A DNA stretch of 64,000 nt from JAGWBJ01 sp034423015 (lineage in GTDB: Bacteria > Chloroflexota > Dehalococcoidia > Lucifugimonadales > JAGWBF01), in NCBI GenBank assembly GCA_034423015.1, contig DAOUJG010000030.1, positions 53,908 through 117,907 of the forward strand. The letters are read 5' to 3'. Below, one piece after another: positions 42,400 through 50,512 of the stretch (position 1 is its first letter; every line of letters begins with the position of its first letter). Made by a program: the position numbers and the translations under genes. The notes under the pieces were generated by a model. That model made no database searches. It was not told the DNA's origin and saw only the letters and a program-made list of their open reading frames with translations.

Positions 42400-43629
42400 A
42401 TGTACGACCTGCTGCTAAAGGGAGGCACGGTACTGGACCCGTCCCAGGGAATAAACGGGCCGGCGGACGTGGCCATCGCCGACGGCAGGATCGCCCTGGT
42501 GGCCCCATCCATACCCGAGACAGAGGCCGCGCGGGTCATCGACGTCTCCGGCAAGGTGGTGGCTCCCGGGCTCATCGACGTACACGCCCACGTGTACCAG
42601 CCCAAGCGTAACCCGGTGCACCCCGACGCAGCCGGGGTCTGGGGCGGCGTGACGACTTTGGCGGACGCCGGAGGCGCGGGCCCCGCCAACTTCCCCGAGT
42701 TCTGCGAGGTGGTCTTCCCCCAGGCCCACACCCGCGTCTACTCGTTCCTCAGCGTGTTCCACGACCGGAGCGACCCCATGGCCCAGTCCGAGGAGGACAT
42801 CGACGTCCAGGGAGTCGTCCGCACGGCCCAGGCCAACCCCGACGTGGTCAAGGGCGTGAAGTGCCTGGTGTACCCGCGGACGGTACAGACCCTGGGCCTG
42901 AAGCACGTCCAGGCGGCCAAGACGGCGGCCCGGGAGGCGGGCCTCAGGGTCATGATGCACATCGGCGACATCGGCCCCAAGAGCCAGGTACCCACCCCTC
43001 CCGAGGTGGTCGCCGACGCCCTGGGGATGCTCGAGGAGGGCGACATCGTCACCCACATCTTCACCCCCCTCACCGGCGCGGCCCTGGACTTCGAGGGCAG
43101 GCTGCTGCCCGAGCTCAAGGAAGCCCAGGAGCGCGGCGTCACCCTGGACCCCTCCTACGGCGACTTCAACTTCGGCTGGGACAGGGCCCGGGAGGTCATG
43201 TCCCAGGGAGTCTACCCCGACACCATCGGCACCGATATCGACATCCAGCCGGGCTTCGGGATGCGGAATAACCTGATGCGGGGCCTGCTGGAGTACTCGG
43301 CCTACTTCCTTCACATGGGCTTCGCCCTGGAGGACGTGATCAGGATGACCACGGTCAGGGCCGCCAGGGCCCTGGGCATCGAGGACACCGCCGGCAGCCT
43401 GGCCCCCGGCCGGGACGCCGACGTGTCCGTGCTGGAGCTGCGGGACGGCGGCTTCCAGCTCGTGGACGCCGACGGCGAGACCCGCGTGGCCTCCCAGGCC
43501 ATCCTCCCCCACCTGACCATCAAGTATGGCAAGGTGCTCGAGCAGGGCGAGGCACCCCACCGGTGGGGATGGGGCCCGCCCACCCCCGCCGAGCTGGAGG
43601 CCGTGGCCGGAGACGGGAACGACGACTAG
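42400..43629 (+). CDS. Amidohydrolase-superfamily metallohydrolase
   Basis: 409 residues. The metal site is visible as His62/His64 (GLIDVHAHVY), a probable bridging Lys154 (VKGVKCLVYP), His187 (VMMHIGD) and His219 (IVTHIFTP). GTVLDPSQGINGPADVAIAD at the N-terminus is typical of dihydroorotase/D-aminoacylase/deacetylase relatives. CCGGAGG lies upstream, and a TATACT -10-like box at 42352-42357. It starts the plus-strand run that includes the unknown protein and selenoprotein; a 30-nt gap to the next gene suggests one operon. Confidence 0.87.
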   Translation: MYDLLLKGGTVLDPSQGINGPADVAIADGRIALVAPSIPETEAARVIDVSGKVVAPGLIDVHAHVYQPKRNPVHPDAAGVWGGVTTLADAGGAGPANFPEFCEVVFPQAHTRVYSFLSVFHDRSDPMAQSEEDIDVQGVVRTAQANPDVVKGVKCLVYPRTVQTLGLKHVQAAKTAAREAGLRVMMHIGDIGPKSQVPTPPEVVADALGMLEEGDIVTHIFTPLTGAALDFEGRLLPELKEAQERGVTLDPSYGDFNFGWDRAREVMSQGVYPDTIGTDIDIQPGFGMRNNLMRGLLEYSAYFLHMGFALEDVIRMTTVRAARALGIEDTAGSLAPGRDADVSVLELRDGGFQLVDADGETRVASQAILPHLTIKYGKVLEQGEAPHRWGWGPPTPAELEAVAGDGNDD

Positions 43630-43659
43630 ACTCCACCCCGCACACCAAGAGGAGCGCGC

Positions 43660-44718
43660 ATGACGTCTGCGTTGGATACGGTCCTGGCCGAGTGGGACGA
43701 CGTGGTAGAGGCCATCGAGAGGTGCTACGAGCTGGGCTGGACGGACGGGCTGCCCGTGGTGCCTCCCACCTACGAGCGGGTGGACCAGTTCCTGGACCGG
43801 GCCGGACGCCCCGCCGACGAGGTCCTGGGCTCCATCCCCGAACGGCGCCGGGAGGTGACCGTTGGCAAGGTGGCCGCCAACGCGGTCATGGCCGGGTGCC
43901 TCCCCGAGTACATGCCCGTGGTGCTGGCGGCCGCCGAGGCGATGCTGGCCCCCGAGTTCAACCTCATCGGGCCCTCCTCCAGCATGGGCGGCGCCGGCAT
44001 CCTGGCCATCGTCAACGGCCCCGTGGTCCGGGAGCTGGACATGAACTGCCGCAACAACCTTTTCGGGCCCGGCAACCGGGCCAACTCCACCATAGGTAGG
44101 GCCGTGCGCCTGGTGCTCATGAACGCCTGCGCCTCCATACCCGGCCTCTTCGACCGCAGCGTCCTGGGGCACCCGGGCAAGTTCAGCTACTGCATCGCCG
44201 AGAACGAGCTGGACACCCACTGGCAGCCCCTCCACGTGGAGCGCGGTCTCTCCCGGGACCAGAGCGCGGTCACCGTGTTCGCCTGCGACGCGCCCCGGTC
44301 GCTGCGGATGGCCGCCACCCCCGAGACCATGCTGGCCGGCGCCGCCGACGTGGCCTCCTCCCTGGGCACGTCCATGGCCAACTCCGGCTCGGTGGGAGAT
44401 ACCTCTGCAACGGTCAGGCAGGGGGAGATCGGCCTCGTGGTGGCCGGCGCCAGCGACCTGTGGGAGGGGTGGAGCAAGGCGGACGTGAGGGAGCACCTGC
44501 ACCCCCTGGTCAGGCGGTCTTTGGCGGACCTGCGCCGGGCCAAGGCCGTCCCCGGCGAGGTGGAGCCCGGGGACGAGGAGAGGTACGTCTCCCTGGTCCC
44601 CTCCCCCGACGACATCCTGGTGGTGTTCGCCGGCGGGGCCGAGGCCAACGCCTGCGCCGTCATCCCAAGCTGGGGCCCCAAGGTCGGCTCGACGGCGGTC
44701 ACCAAGCCCGTGAGATGA
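43660..44718 (+). CDS. Conserved cysteine-rich protein of unknown function, selenoprotein neighbour
   Basis: 352 residues; AGAGGAG lies upstream. ELGWTDGLPVVPPTYERVDQ, GPSSSMGGAGILAIVNGP and CRNNLFGPGNRANSTIGRA look like strongly conserved blocks, but no characterised family is recognised. Cysteines stand at about 22, 80, 130, 157, 178 and 210, several inside those blocks. No signal peptide or membrane helix. It lies 67 nt before the UGSC selenoprotein gene and probably shares its transcript; a redox partnership with it is inference. Confidence 0.75.
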   Translation: MTSALDTVLAEWDDVVEAIERCYELGWTDGLPVVPPTYERVDQFLDRAGRPADEVLGSIPERRREVTVGKVAANAVMAGCLPEYMPVVLAAAEAMLAPEFNLIGPSSSMGGAGILAIVNGPVVRELDMNCRNNLFGPGNRANSTIGRAVRLVLMNACASIPGLFDRSVLGHPGKFSYCIAENELDTHWQPLHVERGLSRDQSAVTVFACDAPRSLRMAATPETMLAGAADVASSLGTSMANSGSVGDTSATVRQGEIGLVVAGASDLWEGWSKADVREHLHPLVRRSLADLRRAKAVPGEVEPGDEERYVSLVPSPDDILVVFAGGAEANACAVIPSWGPKVGSTAVTKPVR

Positions 44719-44785
44719 GCCGGTCCCAGGCACGGGCATGGCGCGCACAAGCTGACGGCAGTCTACGCAGCAAGGAGGGTTTGGA

Positions 44786-45340
44786 ATGGCGCTGAAGACA
44801 CGCACACAGTACACGCTGGTGGACCCGACCACCCAGCCCATACCGGCGAGCTTCTCAGGGGCCCGCAGGCTGGAGGACCTGCGGGGCAAACGCCTGGGGC
44901 TCATCGACGACAGCAAGCCCAACGGCAAGGAGCTGCTGGAGGAGCTGGCGGACTTGCTGAAGGTCCGGTACGGCGTGTCCGACGTGGTGTACCACCGGAA
45001 GCCCTCGGCGTCCAGGCCCGCCGACCCGGAGGTGGTCGCCCGCATGGGCAGGGAGGTGGACTACGCCATCGTAGCCATCGGCGATTGAGGGTCCTGCAGC
45101 GCGTGCAGTGTGCACGACGGGATCCACCTGGAGAAGGCGGGGGTGCCCTCCGCGACGGTGTGCACCGACCGCTTCGAGAACACCTCCAGGGCCATGGCCC
45201 GGATGTGGGGAGACCCCGACTACCCCGTCATCTACACCGACCACCCCATCGGAGGCCTCGACCGGCCGGCCGTGAGGCTCAGGGCCGAGGGCCTGCTGGA
45301 CCGGGTCGTCTCGGTGATCACCGGGGGCCGGACTTCCTGA
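44786..45340 (+). CDS. UGSC-family selenoprotein (in-frame TGA read as selenocysteine)
   Basis: The frame starts at 44786 (AAGGAGGG 7 nt upstream), meets TGA at 45086-45088 and continues to a TGA stop at 45338-45340, giving 184 residues with selenocysteine at 101. The local sequence is VAIGD-U-GSCSACSVHDG: exactly the U-G-S-C motif for which the family is named (cysteine homologs read CGSC). The part after the TGA (HLEKAGVPSATVCTDRFENT) carries on the same conserved fold, so it is not random downstream sequence. A bacterial SECIS-like hairpin follows the TGA. The U/C pair would form a selenenylsulfide redox centre. Function unknown; the cysteine-rich gene before it is its likely partner. Ordinary gene callers would split or truncate it. 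Confidence 0.88.
45089..45125 (+). promoter_or_regulatory. bSECIS-like hairpin for selenocysteine insertion
   Basis: Directly after the TGA, GGGUCC (45089-45094) can pair with GGAUCC (45120-45125), and GUGCA (45103-45107) with UGCAC (45111-45115), closing on a GUG loop. The loop lies about 20 nt after the TGA, inside the range usual for SelB-bound bacterial SECIS elements, and begins with G. Folding was judged by eye. Confidence 0.6.
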
Positions 45341-45343
45341 CGG

Positions 45344-45376
45344 GGCCCGGACACGGGGCCGCCCCGTGTCCGGGCC
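45344..45376. terminator. Bidirectional terminator hairpin
   Basis: A 16-bp perfect inverted repeat (GGCCCGGACACGGGGC at 45344-45359 and its complement at 45361-45376) lies between the selenoprotein stop and the convergent DinB gene. No long T-run is present on either side. Confidence 0.65.
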
Positions 45377-45379
45377 AGG

Positions 45380-45901
45380 CTAACGGGGGCTGCCCTCCAG
45401 CCCCTGCATCCCCTTGAGCAGCCACACCTCGCCCAGGTGCGTGTAGCCGTGGGTCAGCAGCACGGTGCCCAGTATCTCCTCCAGGGTCAGCTCCCCCAGG
45501 GGCCGCACCATCTGCTTCCGGTCCAGCTCCTCTTCCGAGACAGTGTCCAGGTACCCCCCGACCTCCCTCCACACCTCTTTCATGTACGAGGCGAAGGCGG
45601 GGAGGTCCGAGATGCTCACCGCCAGGGCGTCCTCCCGGGACATGCCCGTGCCCTGGGCCTTGGAGTCCAGGCCGAACCTCTCGTCCCATTTGCCCTCCAT
45701 CCAGATGGTGGGCTTGCGCTGCAGGACGAACCGGACGATGTTGTCCACCGTGCGGGAGTAGTGCCAGAGGACGAAGGCGATGTGGTTGCCCCCGGCGTCG
45801 GGCCTCCAGTGGGCCTGCTCCTGCGAGAGGCCCGCCGCCGCGTCGTCCAGCGACTCTTGAAGGCTGAGAAGGTTCTTGCGTATGAACGCTGCCCGAGACA
45901 T
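45380..45901 (-). CDS. DinB-family putative metal-dependent hydrolase
   Basis: 173 residues forming a four-helix bundle. Metal-binding His residues are visible in HIAFVLWHYSRTVDNIVR (about 40-57) and in TVLLTHGYTHLGEVWLLKG near the C-terminus. Family members include bacillithiol/mycothiol-dependent thiol transferases as well as many of unknown function. Stand-alone gene convergent with the selenoprotein. Confidence 0.85.
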   Translation of the reverse strand: MSRAAFIRKNLLSLQESLDDAAAGLSQEQAHWRPDAGGNHIAFVLWHYSRTVDNIVRFVLQRKPTIWMEGKWDERFGLDSKAQGTGMSREDALAVSISDLPAFASYMKEVWREVGGYLDTVSEEELDRKQMVRPLGELTLEEILGTVLLTHGYTHLGEVWLLKGMQGLEGSPR

Positions 45902-46063
45902 GAGCTCCCTCCAGGCGATGGTCGGCTGCCCGGTCTATGAGACCGGTGGCCAGCGCGTCCACTTTATCGCCGAGGGCCTGCGTTGGCAAGCCTTGTTTCA
46001 CCGCCGGTGGCGAGTTTGGTACACTCTCTCTTGGAGCGCCCTTGAAGCGAGATAAGCTGCCCG

Positions 46064-46699
46064 ATGAGACCACCGCCCATGGGACTGCCCGAAAAGGGAT
46101 CCCCGGCCCGTAACCCCGGAGCCGGGACGGCTGTGCTGGCAGCCGTTGCCCTCCTTGTCCTCCTCGTTGCAGCGTTGGCCGCGTGCGGCGAGCGGTCAGG
46201 CAGGGGCCCGTCGGCCGGCGGCGGCGCCCCTGCGTCCGACGGGCTGGTGGTGCGGTACCTGGTGGGCGGATGGGTGGTGCCCCACCCGCCCGATGGACGG
46301 TCCAGGCCATCCTCGGAGACGCTGAAGACCGCGGTCATCACCTCCCAGGAGGGGTTGACGGCGTTCCTGGAGAGGTTCGAGCTGCTCTTCTACAGGGGCA
46401 ACGCCCAGAGCCTGGACAACCTGGAGTTCGCCGACGACGTGGTGGTCGCCGCATACTATCTGTGGCGCCCTCTGAAAGGCGACCCTCTCTCCGTCCTGGG
46501 GGTCTCGGTGAAGGGCGACGCGGTGGAGGTCGACCTGGAGCTGGAGGCCGACCCCCAGGGCCGTGAGAGGCCGTATCTGATGGCGCCCCTGCAGATGGTC
46601 GCCCTGGACCGGGAGGACCTGGGCCCCTCCGGGGCCAGGGAGTTCCTCTTCCGGGTCAACGGAGAGGTGTCCGGCACCGAGACCGCTCTACTGCCGTAG
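46064..46699 (+). CDS. Hypothetical lipoprotein
   Basis: 211 residues. A signal peptide with long hydrophobic core (TAVLAAVALLVLLVAALAAC) ends in a lipobox LAAC, so the mature protein starts at about Cys41 and is membrane-attached outside the cell. The remainder (LTAFLERFELLFYRGNAQSL, VVVAAYYLWRPLKGDPLSVL) matches no family I recognise. An alternative ATG is five codons in. Convergent with the phosphatase gene (5-nt gap). Confidence 0.7.
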   Translation: MRPPPMGLPEKGSPARNPGAGTAVLAAVALLVLLVAALAACGERSGRGPSAGGGAPASDGLVVRYLVGGWVVPHPPDGRSRPSSETLKTAVITSQEGLTAFLERFELLFYRGNAQSLDNLEFADDVVVAAYYLWRPLKGDPLSVLGVSVKGDAVEVDLELEADPQGRERPYLMAPLQMVALDREDLGPSGAREFLFRVNGEVSGTETALLP

Positions 46700-46704
46700 G
46701 CCGG

Positions 46705-47385
46705 TCAGTCCAGGTACCGGACCACCGCGGTGCGGTCGTCCTCCCGGAAGGTCCCGTAGGTGTCCGGCCTCCCCTGGTGGGTCGCCCGCTTGTCGTCGAC
46801 CAGGGCCTGAAGGGCCGCCACCGCCTCCTCCGCCGTGGAGGAGCGGGCGACGGCGGCGGCCATCTCCTCCGGGGTCAGGTTGTGCAGCAGGCCGTCGGTG
46901 GCCAGGAGCAGACGGTCCCCCGGCTCCAGGTCCACCGTCCTGTGCTTGTACGAGAGGGCTTCGCGCCGGCCCACCGCCCCGTTGGGGAGGTTGGAGAGGG
47001 GCCCCGCCTGGACTATGTCGCTCAGCTCCTGGACGGCCCCGCCGCGGACCAGGTAGATGGGGCTGTCGCCGACGTTCACGGCGTGGAGGGTGTTGCCCAG
47101 CTTGAGGGCCGCCGAGGCCGTGGTCAGCAGGTTCCTCCCGCCCCCGCCCTGGAACAGCGTCAGGTTGGACTGCTCCAGCGCCGCCAGCAGCTCCTCCAGG
47201 GAGGCGATGGGCGAGTCCCGCAGCATCTGGGCCGTGAAATCGCTGGCGTAGCCCCCCTGGCACTGGGTGACCCCGTCCAGGACCGCGTCCAGGCACCACG
47301 TCTCCGACAGCTCCCGCACCACCAGCGCGTCCTCGCCGTGGGCCGAGTTGTCGCAGAACGACGCCACGGTGCCGTTGTCCATCAC
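46705..47385 (-). CDS. PP2C-type protein phosphatase
   Basis: 226 residues. The metal-binding Asp residues are seen in WCLDAVLDGVTQCQGG (standing in for the DGMGG motif), LLLATDGLLHNL and the final REDDRTAVVRYLD. AVNVGDSPIYLVRGGAVQEL is also typical. It would remove phosphate from Ser/Thr of partner proteins. Its start overlaps the stop of the kinase-like gene by 4 nt (ATGA), so kinase and phosphatase are translationally coupled and should work on the same target. Confidence 0.85.
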   Translation of the reverse strand: MMDNGTVASFCDNSAHGEDALVVRELSETWCLDAVLDGVTQCQGGYASDFTAQMLRDSPIASLEELLAALEQSNLTLFQGGGGRNLLTTASAALKLGNTLHAVNVGDSPIYLVRGGAVQELSDIVQAGPLSNLPNGAVGRREALSYKHRTVDLEPGDRLLLATDGLLHNLTPEEMAAAVARSSTAEEAVAALQALVDDKRATHQGRPDTYGTFREDDRTAVVRYLD

Positions 47386-48425
47386 CCCTCCGGGGCCGGC
47401 CCGTAGGGAGCCAGGTCCGTCTCCGGGTCGAAGAGGAACCTGCGCCAGTAGTCCTGCGACAGCATCGCCAGGCCTTCCCGCCAGACCCCGGTGCGGCCGG
47501 GCAGGTCCTCCAGTCCCCGGTTCCTCTCATCCACCGCCGCCAGGTACGCCTCCAGGTCCCGTCGAAAGGCGTCCACCGAGGGGTAGGAACGCTCCAGCAC
47601 CCTCTCCAGGACGCCCACCGCCGCGTCGCGGACGCCTGCGTCCGGGGCGGCGGAGAAGGCCGCGAGCATCCCCCTGACCTGTTGGTCGAACTGGGGTACG
47701 TTGCGCATTCCCACGGGCTCCCGGTATCCCGCCACGTCGGCGGGCGGAGCCTCGGGGACGGCGTAGAACCGGAACACCTCGGCAAAGAAGTCGTGAAAGT
47801 CCTTGTCGCCGTCCCCGATGCTGACCACACCCTGGGACGCGCTCCCCTTGGCGGGCATCGCCCCGATGTCGATGATGGATATCTCCCCCGCCAGGGGGTC
47901 GTAGTAGACGTTCTGGGGCCGGGTGTCCAGCAGCAGGTGGCCCGCCTCCAGCAGGGCCTCCTCCACCTCCACGAGCTGCCGGTGGATGTCGAGGGGGCCC
48001 CGGGCGGCGTGCCGGGCCAGGGGATGGATGGCGAAGAGGCCCTGGGGCAGCCCGGTGGGCACGCCCTTGAACTTGTCCCTGATGTCGGCCGCCAGGGGGA
48101 TGCCCCGGGCCCGCTGGTATACCAGCACCCAGTACTGCTGTTTCAGGGAGTCGCCGAAGTACCCGTCGTGGTTCCCCCCCTCCACGTATCCCGCCAAGTG
48201 TGATATCCCGGATATGGAGGTCCCTATGGACGCGTGGACCTCGACCAGCCTCTGGGAGAGAAGGTCGATGGCCCCGTGGAACTGCCTGGTGATGTAGTCG
48301 GGGTTGGGGCGCTTGAGGACGACGGCGTCCCCCGTCTCAAGGTCCGTCGCCGCGTGGACCTCGTAGTCCGACCCCGATCCGAGGAAGCCGTCGAGACGGT
48401 ACCTGTCTAGCTTGACCTGGTGCAT
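47382..48425 (-). CDS. Atypical protein-kinase-fold protein
   Basis: 347 residues from ATG 48425 (GGAAGGCGG upstream); a GTG at 48452 is the alternative. The N-lobe has a glycine loop (LGSGSDYEVHAATDLETG) and the ATP-site Lys in DAVVLKRPN. The catalytic loop reads HLLLDTRPQNVYYD instead of HRDLKPxN: the Asp and Asn are kept while the His-Arg are not. The DFG triad is DIG (SIIDIGAMP). So it is a divergent kinase, possibly active. The C-terminal 130 residues are helical with no recognised domain. Paired with the PP2C gene. Confidence 0.75.
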   Translation of the reverse strand: MHQVKLDRYRLDGFLGSGSDYEVHAATDLETGDAVVLKRPNPDYITRQFHGAIDLLSQRLVEVHASIGTSISGISHLAGYVEGGNHDGYFGDSLKQQYWVLVYQRARGIPLAADIRDKFKGVPTGLPQGLFAIHPLARHAARGPLDIHRQLVEVEEALLEAGHLLLDTRPQNVYYDPLAGEISIIDIGAMPAKGSASQGVVSIGDGDKDFHDFFAEVFRFYAVPEAPPADVAGYREPVGMRNVPQFDQQVRGMLAAFSAAPDAGVRDAAVGVLERVLERSYPSVDAFRRDLEAYLAAVDERNRGLEDLPGRTGVWREGLAMLSQDYWRRFLFDPETDLAPYGPAPEG

Positions 48426-48489
48426 GTCCCGCCTTCCGCCGCCGTTACCCACTGGTATTCTACCACCGGGCCGCCCGGGGGCGCCGGCC

Positions 48490-49500
48490 TCAGTCCCCCG
48501 GCGCCAGGGCCTCCAGGGTCCGCATGGCCTCGTCGGGGGAGCACCCGTGGGGGAAGCCGACCACGGGCACGTCGGCCCCGGCCGCCCGGTAGGCGTCGAG
48601 CTTGGCCCTGCACTCGTCGACGCCGCCCAGGACCGCGACCTTGTCCAGCATGTCCTCGCTCACCAGGGATGCCGCTAGGGCGCGGTCGCCGGACTGCCAG
48701 GCCCCTCGAATCCCGTCGCACTCCTCCCGGTACCCGTAGCGGGAGAAGAGCCGGTGGTAGTAGTCGCCCATGCCTCCGATGTAGTAGGCCATGTGGCCGC
48801 CCACCAGCCTTCGGCCCCGGTCCATCTCCTCGGCGTCGCGGGCCACGTAGCAGAGGATGTACGGCGCCGTCGATACCTGGTCGATGGTGCGACCGGCCGC
48901 TTCCGCCCCCGCCCTCACCCGGTCCTTCATCCCCGGCAGGTGGTCCAGGTGGACCCAGGTGGGCAGCCAGCCGTCGGCCAGCTCGCCGGTCAGCGCCAGG
49001 TTCCTGGGTCCAAGGGAGGCCACGTATATGGGGATGCTCGTTCTGAGGGGCATGAAGGGCAGCCTGAACCGGGCCAGCCGGAACATCTCTCCTTCGAAGT
49101 CGACCCGCTGCCCCGAGAGGGCCAGGCGGATGATGCGGATGTACTCCGCGGTGCGTTCCAGGGGCCGCTGGTAGCGGACACCGTGCCACCCCTCAACCAC
49201 CCTCCTGCCGCTGGTGCCCAGGCCCAGCACGGCGCGGCCCCGGGAGACGATGTCCAGGGAGGCGATGCTCTGGGCGATCATGGCCGGGGTCCGGCTGAAC
49301 ACGGTGGCGATGCCCGTGCCCACCCGCAGGTTCCGGGTGTGGCAGGCGATCATGGTGAGCACCGTAAACACGTCCCGCCCCCACGCCTCCCCGGTCCACA
49401 CGGTGTCGTAGCCAAGCTCGTCGGCCCGGGTGACCAGGGCGATGGTCTCCCCGTCGTCCACGTCCTGGCGTGTGCCGAGGGTCAGCCCCGCGCGGCGCAC
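48490..49500 (-). CDS. LLM-class (luciferase-like) flavin/F420-dependent oxidoreductase
   Basis: 336 residues. The TIM-barrel pattern of the bacterial luciferase-like family is clear: DELGYDTVWTGEAWGRDVFT, LRVGTGIATVFSRTPAMIAQ, GRAVLGLGTSGRRVVEGWHG, and IPIYVASLGPRNLALTGELA. In Actinobacteria and Chloroflexota such proteins usually use F420. The substrate is unknown; methylene-tetrahydromethanopterin-reductase-like or degradation roles are common. A 75-nt gap separates it from the esterase upstream in the same direction. Confidence 0.88.
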   Translation of the reverse strand: MRRAGLTLGTRQDVDDGETIALVTRADELGYDTVWTGEAWGRDVFTVLTMIACHTRNLRVGTGIATVFSRTPAMIAQSIASLDIVSRGRAVLGLGTSGRRVVEGWHGVRYQRPLERTAEYIRIIRLALSGQRVDFEGEMFRLARFRLPFMPLRTSIPIYVASLGPRNLALTGELADGWLPTWVHLDHLPGMKDRVRAGAEAAGRTIDQVSTAPYILCYVARDAEEMDRGRRLVGGHMAYYIGGMGDYYHRLFSRYGYREECDGIRGAWQSGDRALAASLVSEDMLDKVAVLGGVDECRAKLDAYRAAGADVPVVGFPHGCSPDEAMRTLEALAPGD

Positions 49501-49575
49501 TTCAACGGCCGTCCTCGGCTCCGCCCACGGGTCTCCTGTTCGTCGAGCCCCGGTTCGTGGAGGCGGGCCGGGGGG

Positions 49576-50502
49576 TCACGGGGCCAGGTGCTTGCGGAAG
49601 AACTCGTCGATGACGGCCGCGTGCTCGTGCTGGTTGGCGTCGTGGCCGTGGCCGTCGTACCCGTAGATCCTCTTGTCCGTGCTGGAGATGTTGCGGAACA
49701 TGGCGTAGCCGGTCTCCGGGGGGCAGGTGCTGTCCTGCAGGCCCACGCTGACGATGATGGGACACTTGATGCGGTGGGCGAAGTTCACGCCGTCGAAGTA
49801 GGCCAGGGTCTCCTCCACCGCCTGCCTCTGGTCCGGGTGCATCCTCAGGTAGTCCCGGATCTCGTGGTACGGCCCTGAGTCGGTGAGCTCGATGGAGCCC
49901 ATGAAGTCGCACAGGTAGGGCGCACCCGACGTGGCGGCCCTGACCCGGGGGCGCAGGGCCGTGGTGGTTATGGCCAGACCGCCGCCCTGGCTGTGGCCCG
50001 TGACCCCGATGCGCGCCGGGTCCACCTCGTCGCGGCTCTCCAGGAAGTCCACTCCCCGGCATGCGTCGACGTAGAAGCCCCGGTAGCCGTAGGTGTTCCG
50101 GTCCACGATGCGGTGGGTCAGCAGGCCCGGGTAGCCAGGATTGAACTGGCCGTTGCTCCTGAGCTTGCCCCTGGGCGCCACGCTGAAGGCCGCGTACCCC
50201 TTCTTGGACCAGTTCTTGAGGATGGGCGGCTCCATGATGTATCCCGGCACGTGCAGGATGCCCGGCAGCGGCCCGCTCCTGCCCCTGGGGACGCTGTACC
50301 AGCCGGAGATGCGGACCATGTCGATGCTGTCGTAGTGGACCGTGTAAACGTCCACGTCGTCCGAGGACCGCATGGGTTCGTGGACCACCTCCGGGTTCAG
50401 GGGTATCCGGGAGGCCCGGTCCATGACGTCGTCCCAGAAGTCGTCGAAGTCGTCGGGCCTGCGCAGCTTGCTAACGTACTGGTCCGCGGCTGGTCTGGCC
50501 AT
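49576..50502 (-). CDS. Acetylxylan esterase (AXE1)-family hydrolase
   Basis: 308 residues. DDFDDFWDDV start, oxyanion region HVPGYIM, PGLLTHRIVDRNTYGYRGFY, nucleophile Ser171 in VTGHSQGGGLA, acid Asp in VGLQDSTCPP and His in GYDGHGHDANQHEH, so the full triad is present. The family deacetylates sugars or cephalosporins. The related protein at 36308-37225 has lost these residues. Followed upstream by an amidohydrolase 10 nt away, likely one operon. Confidence 0.88.
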   Translation of the reverse strand: MARPAADQYVSKLRRPDDFDDFWDDVMDRASRIPLNPEVVHEPMRSSDDVDVYTVHYDSIDMVRISGWYSVPRGRSGPLPGILHVPGYIMEPPILKNWSKKGYAAFSVAPRGKLRSNGQFNPGYPGLLTHRIVDRNTYGYRGFYVDACRGVDFLESRDEVDPARIGVTGHSQGGGLAITTTALRPRVRAATSGAPYLCDFMGSIELTDSGPYHEIRDYLRMHPDQRQAVEETLAYFDGVNFAHRIKCPIIVSVGLQDSTCPPETGYAMFRNISSTDKRIYGYDGHGHDANQHEHAAVIDEFFRKHLAP

Positions 50503-50512
50503 CAGTCACCCC

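Noticed and set aside
42415..45045. 876-residue minus-strand frame opposite the amidohydrolase and the unknown protein
   Set aside because: Mirror of two well-supported plus-strand genes; no domain, His/Gly/Val-rich composition.
45110..45340. Separate 76-residue gene after the TGA
   Set aside because: It is in frame with the upstream gene, its only start has no ribosome binding site, and the family motif spans the TGA; better read as one selenoprotein.
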